From: Dehalococcoidia bacterium
GTDB taxonomy: Bacteria > Chloroflexota > Dehalococcoidia > UBA3495
Length of the DNA: 35,598 bases
Direction of reading: 5' to 3'
Assembly (NCBI GenBank): GCA_028822675.1
Contig: JAPKDE010000005.1
Span: 1 to 35,598 of the forward strand
Positions 1 to 8,288 of the stretch are shown here, piece after piece; positions within the stretch are counted from its first letter, which is position 1; each line of letters starts with the position of its first letter. The notes below the pieces were generated by a model. It saw only the letters and a list, made by a program, of their open reading frames with translations, ran no database searches and was not told the origin of the DNA. Both the position numbers and the translations under genes were made by a program.

Positions 1-2
1 AA

Positions 3-20
3 AAGCACGGGAGGCCGTGA
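3..20 (+). CDS. Possible 3' end of an upstream gene (perhaps etfB)
   Basis: The first 20 bases contain an open frame ending in a TGA that overlaps the etfA ATG as TGATG. Such an overlap is typical of the etfB-etfA gene order. Only about five codons are visible, so identity as electron transfer flavoprotein beta subunit is inferred from the neighbour only. Confidence 0.3.
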   Translation, partial: KHGRP

Positions 21-1018
21 TGGCTGATGGCACCGGAGTACTGATACTTGGCGACGCAACGGGCGGAGAACTGGGCAGCACAACCCTTGAACTGCTGGCC
101 GCCGGACAGAAAATAGCCTCAGAACTGGGCGAAGAATTATCAGTTGCCCTTCTGGGCGACACTTTGGACGTACCGGCCCAACAGGCCATTGCCCACGGTG
201 CGCAGAAGGTCTATGCGGTAAATCACCCTCTGTTGGCGAGATTCCACATTGATTTTCATCTAAAAGCGCTGGAAACCCTCTGCAGAGATGTCGGTCCTCG
301 CGTCGTATTAATCGCTCGTACCAATGAGGGCCGTGACCTAGCCCCGAGGTTGGCCTTCCGTCTGGGAGTTGGACTAGCCCAAGACTGCCTGGAAGTCTCT
401 CTGGACGCTAGTTCCAAGACATTAATGGCCAACCGTCCAGTTTACGGTGGTAACGCCATTGCGGTGGTCAGTTGCGACCAAATCCCTCAGATTGCTGCCA
501 TTCGGCCCAAGGCTTACGAGCCGGCGGTAGAAGACTCATCCCGCACGGGTGAGGTCGTTTCCTTCCCTGTGGAATTGGACGATTCTCTGGCCCTGACTCA
601 AATAGTTGACACCGTGATTGAAGAAGCGGAAGGCATCAAGCTTGAAGATGCCCGCATCGTCATCTCCGGCGGGCGCGGACTGGGCGGCCCCGAGCCATTT
701 GCTCACTTAGAAGAGCTGGCTAAGATCATGGGCGGAACTGTAGGCGCTTCTCGGGCAGCCGTTGACTCAGGTTGGGTCCCTTCCAGCTACCAGGTAGGAC
801 TGACCGGCAAGACCATCACTCCAGACCTGTACATCATGGTTGCCATCTCCGGTGCCAGCCAGCACATGGCCGGCTGTTCCGGATCCAAGGTCATTGTGGC
901 CATCAACAAGGACGCTGAAGCCAACATCTTCAAAGAAGCCCGTTACGGTGTAGTTGGCGACTGGGAGAGTGTTCTCCCGGCGTTGACCGCAGCTTTGAAG
1001 GAACTAACTCAAGCTTAG
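20..1018 (+). CDS. etfA: Electron transfer flavoprotein alpha subunit
   Basis: EtfA is the FAD-binding subunit of the heterodimeric electron transfer flavoprotein. It moves electrons from acyl-CoA and other dehydrogenases toward the membrane quinone pool. The 332-residue length is normal for the family. The N-terminal half is the alpha/beta EtfA/B domain. The C-terminal FAD domain is clear: [12 protein letters not shown] near residues 216-227, [12 protein letters not shown] near 241-252, and the family signature [20 protein letters not shown] near 277-296, followed by a typical [10 protein letters not shown] helix. I chose the ATG at 20 over the GTG at 17 because GGGAGG lies at the right distance and the ATG overlaps an upstream stop codon, suggesting coupling to etfB. 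A terminator follows. No oddity seen. Confidence 0.95.
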   Translation: MADGTGVLILGDATGGELGSTTLELLAAGQKIASELGEELSVALLGDTLDVPAQQAIAHGAQKVYAVNHPLLARFHIDFHLKALETLCRDVGPRVVLIARTNEGRDLAPRLAFRLGVGLAQDCLEVSLDASSKTLMANRPVYGGNAIAVVSCDQIPQIAAIRPKAYEPAVEDSSRTGEVVSFPVELDDSLALTQIVDTVIEEAEGIKLEDARIVISGGRGLGGPEPFAHLEELAKIMGGTVGASRAAVDSGWVPSSYQVGLTGKTITPDLYIMVAISGASQHMAGCSGSKVIVAINKDAEANIFKEARYGVVGDWESVLPALTAALKELTQA

Positions 1019-1060
1019 GTTCAATTCCGTTGGTGAGCCATTAGGCTCAACCAGACTAAT

Positions 1061-1099
1061 AAAAAAAGCCCTCTGCTTTAACAAGCAGAGGGCTTTTTT
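1061..1099. terminator. Bidirectional intrinsic terminator between etfA and panC
   Basis: A hairpin with AAGCCCTCTGCTT and its complement around a TAAC loop is flanked by an A run on the left and a T run on the right. It can therefore end transcription from etfA (plus) and from panC (minus), which converge here. Confidence 0.9.
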
Positions 1100-1117
1100 A
1101 TCTCGGTAATTTGACGT

Positions 1118-1978
1118 TTACTCGAGGACTATGTTGTCGATGAGTCTCACGGAGCCCATTTGGACTGCCGCTGAGACCATTGCCCGTCCTTCAACGGTGG
1201 TCAGTTCATCCAATGTAGTCATGCTGGCCACGCTGACATAATCGATTTCATCTACCGCAGCTTCTGCCCGCAATATGTAGCTGGCTGATTCTCGCAATGC
1301 GTCTCCGTTACGTTCGCCACCAGACCACAAGAGGTACATCTGGCACAGTGCTCGGTGAATCACCGTCGCAGCCAGGCGCTGTTCGGGAGAAAGCTGGACG
1401 TTGCGACTGCTCATAGCTAGACCGTCCGACTCGCGAATGGTCGGCATCACCACCACTTCCACGCCCATATCCAAGTCCATGGCTAATTTCTGGATGACCA
1501 CCACCTGTTGACCATCTTTCTGGCCGAAGTAGGCCCGGTCCGGTCGCATGACATTGAACAACTTGGATACCACGGTGGCCACACCCCGGAAATGGCCCGG
1601 ACGGTGCAGCCCCTCCAGTTTGTCGGCCAACGGGCCTACGTCCACCCAGGTATTAAAACCTTCCGGGTAAACCTCATCAATCGTCGGGGCGTAGACTAGG
1701 TCGACCCCATGACGGCGAAGCATTTCCAGGTCGCCTTCCATGTCGCGGGGATACTTCTCCAAGTCCTTTTGGTCGCCGAACTGAGTCGGGTTAACAAAGA
1801 TACTCACGGCGACCGTCAGGTTGTCGGCTCTAGCCTGGTCAACCAGGCTGAGGTGCCCGGCGTGTAGGGCGCCCATGGTTGGCACCAGGCCAACCGGTTT
1901 CACGGACTCGCGACAAGCCTGGGACATTTCATTGTTGGTGGTGATGACTCGCATACTCTGCGGTACCGCCTGCGCCAT
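1118..1978 (-). CDS. panC: Pantothenate synthetase
   Basis: PanC joins pantoate and beta-alanine with ATP to make pantothenate, the vitamin B5 precursor of coenzyme A, in the cytoplasm. The 286-residue length matches the family. Visible motifs are the nucleotidyltransferase HxGH box in PTMGALHAGHLSLV (H39, H42), SIFVNPTQFG near 59-68, the pantoate-site stretch GLHRPGHFRGVATVV near 123-137, YFGQKDGQQ near 150-158, and the KMSKS-equivalent AMSSRN near 188-193. The ATG at 1978 has AGGTGA about eight bases upstream. It lies 53 bases downstream of the S58 peptidase on the same strand, so the two may be co-transcribed. panB and panD are not in the window. Confidence 0.95.
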   Translation of the reverse strand: MAQAVPQSMRVITTNNEMSQACRESVKPVGLVPTMGALHAGHLSLVDQARADNLTVAVSIFVNPTQFGDQKDLEKYPRDMEGDLEMLRRHGVDLVYAPTIDEVYPEGFNTWVDVGPLADKLEGLHRPGHFRGVATVVSKLFNVMRPDRAYFGQKDGQQVVVIQKLAMDLDMGVEVVVMPTIRESDGLAMSSRNVQLSPEQRLAATVIHRALCQMYLLWSGGERNGDALRESASYILRAEAAVDEIDYVSVASMTTLDELTTVEGRAMVSAAVQMGSVRLIDNIVLE

Positions 1979-2031
1979 TTTGATTCACCTGGTTATCGAA
2001 TTGGTGCGACTTTTGGGTTGGTTCATTTTTG

Positions 2032-2997
2032 CTAGGTTGCCAATTCACTGATGGACGGAATCCCGCCCAGGCCGGTGGCTTGATGGAGCGCCCGAAGTAC
2101 TGCCTGGGCAGTAACCTCCACAGCGGCAGCTCCTAGGGAAGTTAGGTCTAATTCGGAGTCGTTATGTCCGGTTGACAGGGCGAACATTGTGTCGCCATCC
2201 CGGACAGTATGGCAAGGACGAATCGTCAAGGCCAGGCCGTCGTGGCTCACTCTGGCCAGATAGTTGGTGTCCTCTTTCGTGAGCTTGGCATCAGTGGCCA
2301 CCAAGCCAATTGTGGTGTTCACCGGGCCGGAAGGTGCATCATCTTTGCCGTTTAGCAACATGGCCACCGGGTCGTCGAACCCGCCGCCAGTGCGTCTTGG
2401 GCCAGCCAGGAGTTGTCCGTTGTTGTAGTCCCAAACGCCTCCCACGGCGTTTACCGCCACTGCGGCGGCAATGGTCTGTCCGGTGGATAGGGTTATGGCT
2501 GCAGTGCCGATGCCACCCTTCACGCCCCGACGCCCGCCACCCAGTTTGGCAACGGTCGCTCCGGTACCGGCACCTACACTGCCTTCAGTCATGGGTTCCG
2601 AGTTGGCAACCATACAAGCGCTACGACCGTCTTCAGCGCCAGGCCGCACCTTTGAGGTGATTAGACCATGGTCATAGCGGATGGCAGAGGAGACGATGGG
2701 CACGATAGTCGAGCCGACTTTGTAGCCGATTCCTTGGGATTCCAAGTAGGCCACTACCCCAGACGCGGCGTCTAGGCCAAAGGCGCTGCCACCACTGAGG
2801 ATAATGGCATGGACTTGATCGACTCGGTGGGCAGGACGGAGCAGGTCCGTTTCTCTGGTACCGGGGGAGCCACCACGGACATCCACGCCGCCAACGGCGC
2901 CTTCACGGCAGAGAAAAACGGTGCAGCCGGTGGCATTTTCCAGATCTGTGTAGTGGCCAACTTCCAGACCAGAAACGGCGGTGATGGTCTGGTTCAT
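2032..2997 (-). CDS. Peptidase family S58 (DmpA-like aminopeptidase)
   Basis: This belongs to the P1/DmpA family (MEROPS S58): N-terminal-nucleophile enzymes that cut themselves into two chains and then act as aminopeptidases on D-amino-acid, beta-amino-acid or amide substrates. The 321-residue length fits. Visible family features are RGGSPGTRETDLLRP near 41-55, LSGGSAFGLDAASGV near 67-81, VGAGTGATVAKLGG near 141-154 and AVNAVGGVWD near 181-190. The predicted self-cleavage point is N227-T228 in PVNTTIG, leaving Thr as nucleophile, followed by the conserved DGDTMFALSTG. The start matches the usual family start, but no good Shine-Dalgarno is visible. The substrate cannot be told from sequence. 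Beta-alanine-type substrates would fit panC next door, but that is speculation. Confidence 0.88.
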   Translation of the reverse strand: MNQTITAVSGLEVGHYTDLENATGCTVFLCREGAVGGVDVRGGSPGTRETDLLRPAHRVDQVHAIILSGGSAFGLDAASGVVAYLESQGIGYKVGSTIVPIVSSAIRYDHGLITSKVRPGAEDGRSACMVANSEPMTEGSVGAGTGATVAKLGGGRRGVKGGIGTAAITLSTGQTIAAAVAVNAVGGVWDYNNGQLLAGPRRTGGGFDDPVAMLLNGKDDAPSGPVNTTIGLVATDAKLTKEDTNYLARVSHDGLALTIRPCHTVRDGDTMFALSTGHNDSELDLTSLGAAAVEVTAQAVLRALHQATGLGGIPSISELAT

Positions 2998-3040
2998 GAC
3001 GCGCCCAGGAGACTGGACGGGCCGATAATTTTGGCAAAAT

Positions 3041-3062
3041 AAACACCCCGACGCAGCGGGGC
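3041..3062 (-). terminator. Weak candidate terminator downstream of the MFS gene
   Basis: Read on the minus strand, CCCCG and CGGGG pair around a six-base loop and are followed by TGTTTATTTT. It lies about 190 bases beyond the MFS stop codon and just upstream of the peptidase start. The stem is short, so this is tentative. Confidence 0.35.
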
Positions 3063-3250
3063 GCGTTTGAAGGCAACTTTCATGTTGTGGGCCGTCTCGG
3101 TCATCTCAGATCCCAGCGGCAATGCTGTGTTTCGACTTTGTACTAAACGTGCCTGACGCTCACCCCCCGTGCGGGTGGATGGCGGTTTTATTTTAGTCTG
3201 GCTCCAAATAGCGTGTCAAACGAAATTCGTGCTCGTCGGGCAATCATCAT

Positions 3251-4510
3251 TTAGGCGGCGGCAGGTTTTTCCACTCGGTAGTTGGGAAAGGGTATGAAAG
3301 AAATGATGACGGCAGACACAACGGTCAGGATGCCCACGTAGTAGAAAATCGAGCCGTACCCTCCCACGTTCTCAATGATGAAGGCCGCGATGAACGGCGA
3401 CCCAAACCCTAGCATTCCATTGATCCCAAAGATTAGACCGGAGGCGGTAGCCTCGGTTCCCCTGGGCACCACGTCCAACAGCGCTGCCAGGATGATTTGC
3501 TGTAGCGCAAAGCTGAACAATCCAATCCCGCCCAGCAACACCGCCAGCATCAGGCTATCTCCGGCGCTGACCACGAACATTGTCAATATGGCAGCGATTA
3601 TCAGGCCGGGCACCAAGACTTGTTTTCTCCCAAACCTGTCAGACAGATAGCCAAGGATAGGCGCGGACACGATGCCCATACCCGTGAGCAGAGCCAAGTG
3701 GACACCGGCGGTGAAATAGCCCATGTCCAGTCCGCCGTCGGTCGCATTTTTGAGGTAGAACGGTGACCATTGGAAAAGTGCGTTGTTAGCCACGCCGCGG
3801 ATAGCTGCCGCCAATACCAGCGTGGCAACCATCGGGTTCTTGAACATGGCCAAGCCTTCCCGGTAGGCGGCGATCACCTTACGTTCGGGAGGGGGTTTAT
3901 TTTCGTCGCCTGCTTCTTTCCCCACGTCTTTGAGCGACCACCATACAAAGATGGCCATGATCGCAGCGGGGGCAGCATAGATCAGCAGGATGTGCCGCCA
4001 CAGCATGAAGGTAAGCAGACCGCCCGCGACCAAAGGCGCCATCACGTTGCCGACGTTAGAACCGAAACCGTGCATCGATATGGCAAAGCCGCGCCGGTCA
4101 GGGAATCTTCGGGAAAGGGCAGCGGTGGAAGGTAGATGCCACAGTGCGCCCGGGACGGACACGATGAGCACTGCAATGGTCAGGACGAACAAATTGGGGG
4201 ACGCCGCCAATACCAGAAAGCCCAGAGCGGCCCAGATCATGCAACCAGTCAGTATTGCCCCCCAACTGGCTTTCATCTGGTCGACGATGGCCCCACCAAT
4301 CAGGTTGACGGCACCAAATCCACCTTGGCGGATGCCCAACATGAAAGCAACCTGGAAGTTTGAGAGGCCCATGGCGGCTTGAATCGCCGGCATGAAGATT
4401 GGGAACCCTTGGTCATACAGGTGGGAAATCCCATGACCGAAAGATAGGCTGCCCAATATGAAGTTACGGCTTTGCCGACGGTCAGTTGGTTGCTGTATCG
4501 CTTCCGCCAT
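3251..4510 (-). CDS. Major facilitator superfamily transporter
   Basis: A 419-residue polytopic membrane protein of the major facilitator superfamily, with roughly twelve hydrophobic segments split by a charged central loop (near KDVGKEAGDENKPPPERK). The loop after helix 2 contains GGAIVDQMKASWG, and the second half has the MFS-A-like motif LGYLSDRFGRKQVLVPG, which identifies the superfamily. It probably moves a small organic anion or metabolite by proton or substrate gradient, but the substrate cannot be assigned. I chose the ATG at 4510 over 4540 because TAAGGAAATTG lies just upstream, while the longer version has no ribosome binding site. It is divergent from the SDR gene at 4769 and may share its control region. 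Confidence 0.88.
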   Translation of the reverse strand: MAEAIQQPTDRRQSRNFILGSLSFGHGISHLYDQGFPIFMPAIQAAMGLSNFQVAFMLGIRQGGFGAVNLIGGAIVDQMKASWGAILTGCMIWAALGFLVLAASPNLFVLTIAVLIVSVPGALWHLPSTAALSRRFPDRRGFAISMHGFGSNVGNVMAPLVAGGLLTFMLWRHILLIYAAPAAIMAIFVWWSLKDVGKEAGDENKPPPERKVIAAYREGLAMFKNPMVATLVLAAAIRGVANNALFQWSPFYLKNATDGGLDMGYFTAGVHLALLTGMGIVSAPILGYLSDRFGRKQVLVPGLIIAAILTMFVVSAGDSLMLAVLLGGIGLFSFALQQIILAALLDVVPRGTEATASGLIFGINGMLGFGSPFIAAFIIENVGGYGSIFYYVGILTVVSAVIISFIPFPNYRVEKPAAA

Positions 4511-4768
4511 CAATTTCCTTACTAAGGCAAACGTTTTCAAATAATCGAATATTCTGGGCCACGGCTGATTCTAAGGTCTGTGGGTAGACCGCGCAAGTAT
4601 CAGCCTGCCAGGAGACCCTGGATTCACCCGGATAGCCACCGTCACAAAGCCGATTCCGACCGCTGAGCCGGTATGCTATGCTACGGCCAATTTCCTGCCT
4701 GGCGAGACTGTAGCCTCGCTTAATTGGCAACTATCTACTACTTGATGAATTGAATCGGAGGAACCTAA

Positions 4769-5545
4769 ATGCCCTACGAGGGACTGAGTTTAAAGGGACA
4801 AACCGCGTTGGTTACTGGATCTGGACGTGGCATTGGCGCCGCTCTGGCGGTGGGACTGGCCCAAGCCGGCGCTGATGTGGCGGTATCTGATCGTCCCGAC
4901 CGTTTGGACCTGGCGGAAGAGACCAAAGCCAAAGTGGAAGCAGAGGGAGTCAAAAGCGCGGTCTATGCTCTAGACGTCTTGGACCTTGCCAGTATGCCCA
5001 AGACTATTGATCAGATCGTGAGCGATTTTGGCCGACTGGACATCCTAGTCAACAATGCGGGAATACGCATACCAAAACCGGCATTGGAAGTAACTGAAGA
5101 AGACTGGGACGCGACAATAGACATCAACCTGAAGGGTGTTTTCTTCTGTGCCCAAGCGGCTGGCAGACACATGGTTGGTCAGGGGTACGGCAGAATCATC
5201 AACCTTGGTTCACAGTTATCGGAGGTGGCGTCCAGAGGGCGTTCTTCCTACTGCGCCAGCAAGTTTGGCGTGGCGGGCATCACCAAGGTAATGGCCGTTG
5301 AATGGGCCCCACACGGCGTCACGGTGAATGCCATCGGCCCCGGCCCAACGAGCACTCCCGGCATGATAGCCGCCAGCAGCAGGACCGACGAAGAAGTTCA
5401 GGCCGAGCTGGACGCCCACCTGCCCTTGGGCCGCCGTATGGACCCGTCAGAGATGGTGGGCGCGGTGATCTATCTGGCTAGCAAGTCGTCGGCCGGCACT
5501 ACCGGTCATCTGCTGATGGTTGATGGTGGCTGGACCGCGATTTAA
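4769..5545 (+). CDS. Short-chain dehydrogenase/reductase (SDR)
   Basis: A classical SDR oxidoreductase of 258 residues that uses NAD(P)H to interconvert a carbonyl and an alcohol. Visible features are the cofactor loop TGSGRGIG (16-23), D41 after the second strand, suggesting NAD preference, NNAG (95-98), N120, S148 and the YxxxK pair Y161/K165. It resembles the gluconate/2-deoxy-gluconate dehydrogenase group but the substrate is unknown. A strong GGAGGAA precedes the ATG. It heads a three-gene plus-strand group with a SnoaL-like protein and a second SDR, so the three probably act on one substrate path. Confidence 0.9.
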   Translation: MPYEGLSLKGQTALVTGSGRGIGAALAVGLAQAGADVAVSDRPDRLDLAEETKAKVEAEGVKSAVYALDVLDLASMPKTIDQIVSDFGRLDILVNNAGIRIPKPALEVTEEDWDATIDINLKGVFFCAQAAGRHMVGQGYGRIINLGSQLSEVASRGRSSYCASKFGVAGITKVMAVEWAPHGVTVNAIGPGPTSTPGMIAASSRTDEEVQAELDAHLPLGRRMDPSEMVGAVIYLASKSSAGTTGHLLMVDGGWTAI

Positions 5546-5607
5546 CTCCTTGGTTTAACCCCGCGTTTTAACTTAGAAAATCTAGACCCGGTAATAGGAG
5601 CTATACC

Positions 5608-6090
5608 ATGGGCCTTGAAGGTCTGGAACAGCGGATACAAAAACTAGAAGATATTGAAGAGATTAAGAAACTGAAGCACCGTTATTGCGGCCTCTGTGAC
5701 GACCACTATGACGCAGACGCCCTGGCTGAGCTTTTCACTGAGGACGCCGTTTGGGACGGAAAGGAACGCGGCCGCAACGACGGGCGAGAGGCAATACGGG
5801 TGTTTTTTCAGAACGCACCGGCACGTCTGCCTTTCGCCATTCACATGGTCATGAACCCAATCATTGAAGTGTACGGAGACCGCGCTACTGGAGTCTGGTA
5901 CCTGTTCCAGCCCTGCACCTACGCCGAGGGGAATCAGGCGGTGTGGGGGTCGGCCCGTTACGACGAGGAATACGTGCGGGTCAACGGAAAGTGGATGTTC
6001 CAGCACCTGACTCTCAGTTCCCATTTTTGGACGCCATTCGAAAAAGGCTGGGCAAGCCAAGTTTGCTTAAAAACAGACAAAACGGGATAA
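5608..6090 (+). CDS. SnoaL-like (NTF2-fold) protein
   Basis: A 160-residue protein with the NTF2-like cone fold of the SnoaL_4 type. This group includes small-molecule isomerases, dehydratases, lyases and hydroxylating-dioxygenase partners. Family hallmarks are an N-terminal helix (EEIKKLKHRYCGLCDDHYD, near 17-35), LAELFTEDAVWDG near 39-51 and a late strand KWMFQHLTLSSHFWTPF near 135-151. The start is supported by AATAGGAGC upstream. It sits between two SDR genes with gaps of about 60 and 50 bases, pointing to a shared catabolic role. The first 20 residues could form a short coiled coil. No specific reaction can be named. Confidence 0.82.
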   Translation: MGLEGLEQRIQKLEDIEEIKKLKHRYCGLCDDHYDADALAELFTEDAVWDGKERGRNDGREAIRVFFQNAPARLPFAIHMVMNPIIEVYGDRATGVWYLFQPCTYAEGNQAVWGSARYDEEYVRVNGKWMFQHLTLSSHFWTPFEKGWASQVCLKTDKTG

Positions 6091-6137
6091 AAACCCAGTT
6101 CGCATACCAGTTCCCATAATTGAAGTAGGACCAACCG

Positions 6138-6908
6138 ATGCAAAGACAGCACACCAACAAAATGGACGGCATGGTGGCCATCGTCACCGGGGCCAGCCGA
6201 GGTTTAGGCCGGGCCATTGCCAAGGAATTTGCCGCTGAGGGGGCCAAAGTGGTGGTCTCCGCCCGCCGCAGTTCGCCTACCGGCCTGCCCGGCACCGCGG
6301 TGGAGACCGCCAACCAGATTAGAGACGAGGGCGGAGAAGCCATGGCGCTAACCTGCGACGTTTCCGACGAAGAACAGGTCATGGCCATGGTGGGTCAGAC
6401 CATCGACATGTACGGCCGAATCGATGTTCTGGTGAACAATGCCGGCGTCATGGTGCTGGGAGAAACCCTGCTGGATATCGCGCCGGATACCTGGGACGAA
6501 AGCGTGGCTGCCAACCTGAAAGGGCCATACCTCTGCTCCAGGGCAGTTCTGGCCACGATGATTCAACAGTGCAGCGGCAGCATCATCAATATTGGCTCTC
6601 GCATGGGCAGCGACCACCAACAGGGCGGCGGAGTTCTCTACAGCGCTACCAAAGCCGCCGTGCATATGTTCAGTCTTTGTCTGGCCGAAGAACTCAGGGA
6701 GCACAACATAGCCGTGAACATACTCTCGCCGGGCGGCCTCAAGACAGAGGGTTCAGCAGCCATCCCCTGGGCCCAAGGAGACTGGGAGCAACGGGTGGAG
6801 CCGGAGGCGGTTGGCCCCAGCGCGGTCTACCTGGCCATGCAAGACGCTTCCACCTTCACCGGCCAACTGGTGCTGAGGGCCGAGTTTGGGGAGACATGGG
6901 GGAAATAG
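6138..6908 (+). CDS. Short-chain dehydrogenase/reductase (SDR)
   Basis: A second classical SDR of 256 residues. It has TGASRGLG (17-24), CDVSDEEQ near 73-80 (adenine pocket), NNAG (100-103), S154, Y168 and K172. S38-ARRS after strand 2 suggests NADP may be accepted. The C-terminus (LRAEFGETWGK) lacks the usual VDGG ending seen in the first SDR of this group, so the two are not recent duplicates. It follows the SnoaL-like gene by 47 bases and is likely part of the same transcription unit. Substrate unknown. Confidence 0.88.
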   Translation: MQRQHTNKMDGMVAIVTGASRGLGRAIAKEFAAEGAKVVVSARRSSPTGLPGTAVETANQIRDEGGEAMALTCDVSDEEQVMAMVGQTIDMYGRIDVLVNNAGVMVLGETLLDIAPDTWDESVAANLKGPYLCSRAVLATMIQQCSGSIINIGSRMGSDHQQGGGVLYSATKAAVHMFSLCLAEELREHNIAVNILSPGGLKTEGSAAIPWAQGDWEQRVEPEAVGPSAVYLAMQDASTFTGQLVLRAEFGETWGK

Positions 6909-6975
6909 CTCATTAGCGGTCAGCGACGGTCTAATCTGCCTTGGTTTGTACTGCCGGGATTGCTCTGTTGAAATT

Positions 6976-7067
6976 TGTCACCCTGAGTGTAACGAATGGT
7001 CTCATTGCTTTTGGAAATTGTTCTACCACTGGCTACGAGATTCTTCGGCTGACGCCTCAGAATGACA
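6976..7067. repeat. 92-bp MITE-like inverted repeat
   Basis: The left end (TGTCACCCTGAG...TCTC) and the right end (GAGA...CTCAGAATGACA) are imperfect inverted complements about 30 bases long, around a 30-base centre. The ends resemble the interspersed TTCGGC/CTCAGAATGACA repeats often seen between genes in environmental bacterial genomes. It occupies the gap after the SDR group and may form a hairpin in RNA. Confidence 0.6.
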
Positions 7068-7117
7068 GGGCTTGAAGAGATTTCACCTAAAGGCTGACCG
7101 CTGAATGCTCCCGGCTA

Positions 7118-7750
7118 TCAGCTAACGGCTTTTTGGCCAAAGCGGTTGTAGGATGTTACGTCTACTGAGGGAATCCGAGTGGTAGGGCCGAAACCGCCTC
7201 GGGGATAACCCAGAGGGCTCAGGCACAACGTTTCCACGTGGTCAGGTATTCCCAGCCAATCTTTGACCTTTTGTTCCTCACGCAAGTGGGTCGTGGTGAT
7301 GCGAGTGCCCAGACCGAGAGCGCGGGCAGCCAGGAATAGGTTCTGGATTGCCAGCCACACTGAAGAAGCATACCGGCCTCGCTCAATGGGTTCGCCAATG
7401 GTGTATGGCTGGCCTCCCATTGTGTGGTCGGCGCAGATCAAGATCATGGCTGGGACCTCTGGCATGTGGTTGGCCAAATAACGAGCGGAGCGGTAAGCCG
7501 GGGGTTCGTCCGGCGGGGCGGTTGCTCCCATAGCGCCCAACCACAGGTCTCGATAAAGTCCGCCGATCTTCTCGATCAAATCCCGTTCAGTTATCGCAAT
7601 GAAATGCCACGGCTGTTTGTTGCCCCCGCTGGGAGCTTTGGTTGCAGCATCCAGTATCTTCTGGATGTCCTCCAACGGCACCGCGTCCGGCTTATACCGG
7701 GTGAACTGCCGTTGGCTATAAATGGCTTCAAAAACGCCAATGTCGTCCAT
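7118..7750 (-). CDS. Nitroreductase-family FMN protein
   Basis: A 210-residue flavoprotein of the nitroreductase fold, which reduces nitro groups, quinones, enones or related electrophiles with NAD(P)H through bound FMN. Recognisable features are the early FMN-binding stretch SQRQFTRYKPDAVP near 12-25, APSGGNKQPWHF near 39-50, ASSVWLAIQNLFLAARALGLGT near 128-149, and the C-terminal LGYPRGGFGPTTR. The start is ATG at 7750, 27 bases after the Ddn-like gene, so the two reductases are probably co-transcribed with the amidase and Rieske ferredoxin upstream. The physiological substrate is unknown. Confidence 0.88.
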   Translation of the reverse strand: MDDIGVFEAIYSQRQFTRYKPDAVPLEDIQKILDAATKAPSGGNKQPWHFIAITERDLIEKIGGLYRDLWLGAMGATAPPDEPPAYRSARYLANHMPEVPAMILICADHTMGGQPYTIGEPIERGRYASSVWLAIQNLFLAARALGLGTRITTTHLREEQKVKDWLGIPDHVETLCLSPLGYPRGGFGPTTRIPSVDVTSYNRFGQKAVS

Positions 7751-7777
7751 ATTATTCTTAACTCCGTAAGTGCCGGT

Positions 7778-8215
7778 TTAAACTTTGGGTTCAGCGATGA
7801 ATACGGGTATAAACCTGCTGGTCTTTTCCTGGTATTCCTTGTACGGAGGGAACGCCTCGACGGCGATGTCCCAAAGTCGGGTTCGCTCCGCAGAATCCGC
7901 CACTTCGCGTACTTTCATGGGGTGTACGGAGGTCTCGTCGCGTATCTCAACATTGGCGTCTTTCCTTAGGTTATGGACCCAATCTGGGTGTTGCGGCGCG
8001 CCGCCTTGTGAACCAACGAGAACGTAGTTAGGTCCATCAGCCACCCGCATCAGTGGGGTTTTCCGAATAGCGCCGGTCTTGTGCCCTTGGTTGGTCACGA
8101 TGATCACCGGAAGGCCGGTGTCTCGCAGGGTTAACCCGTCAGTCCCCTGGCTGCCTTCGTATAGTTCCACTTGGTCGGCGACCCAATCTCTGGGGCTAGG
8201 TACATATTCAGCCAT
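7778..8215 (-). CDS. Deazaflavin (F420)-dependent nitroreductase family protein
   Basis: A 145-residue split-beta-barrel protein of the Ddn / DUF385 type, best known from actinobacteria and also found in Chloroflexota. Members bind reduced F420 and reduce nitro compounds or other electron-poor substrates. Family landmarks are VIIVTNQGHKTGAIRKTPLM near 37-56, YVLVGSQGGAPQHPDWVHNL near 64-83, DANVEI near 86-91 and the C-terminal PPYKEYQEKTSRFIPVF. GAGGAGAT precedes the ATG on the minus strand. Its presence implies that the organism makes F420, though no F420 synthesis gene is in the window. Confidence 0.88.
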   Translation of the reverse strand: MAEYVPSPRDWVADQVELYEGSQGTDGLTLRDTGLPVIIVTNQGHKTGAIRKTPLMRVADGPNYVLVGSQGGAPQHPDWVHNLRKDANVEIRDETSVHPMKVREVADSAERTRLWDIAVEAFPPYKEYQEKTSRFIPVFIAEPKV

Positions 8216-8288
8216 AATAATCTCCTCGTTTTTCTATATCTGTGAAAGGCCGGTGTCTAGCAGGCCAGTAACGGCCAGATTTTCTTTA

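Noticed and set aside
3140..3200. GC-rich CACCCCCCGTGCGGGTG hairpin followed by TTTTATTTTA on the plus strand
   Set aside because: It looks like a terminator, but there is no plus-strand gene upstream of it, and the stem is short and interrupted.
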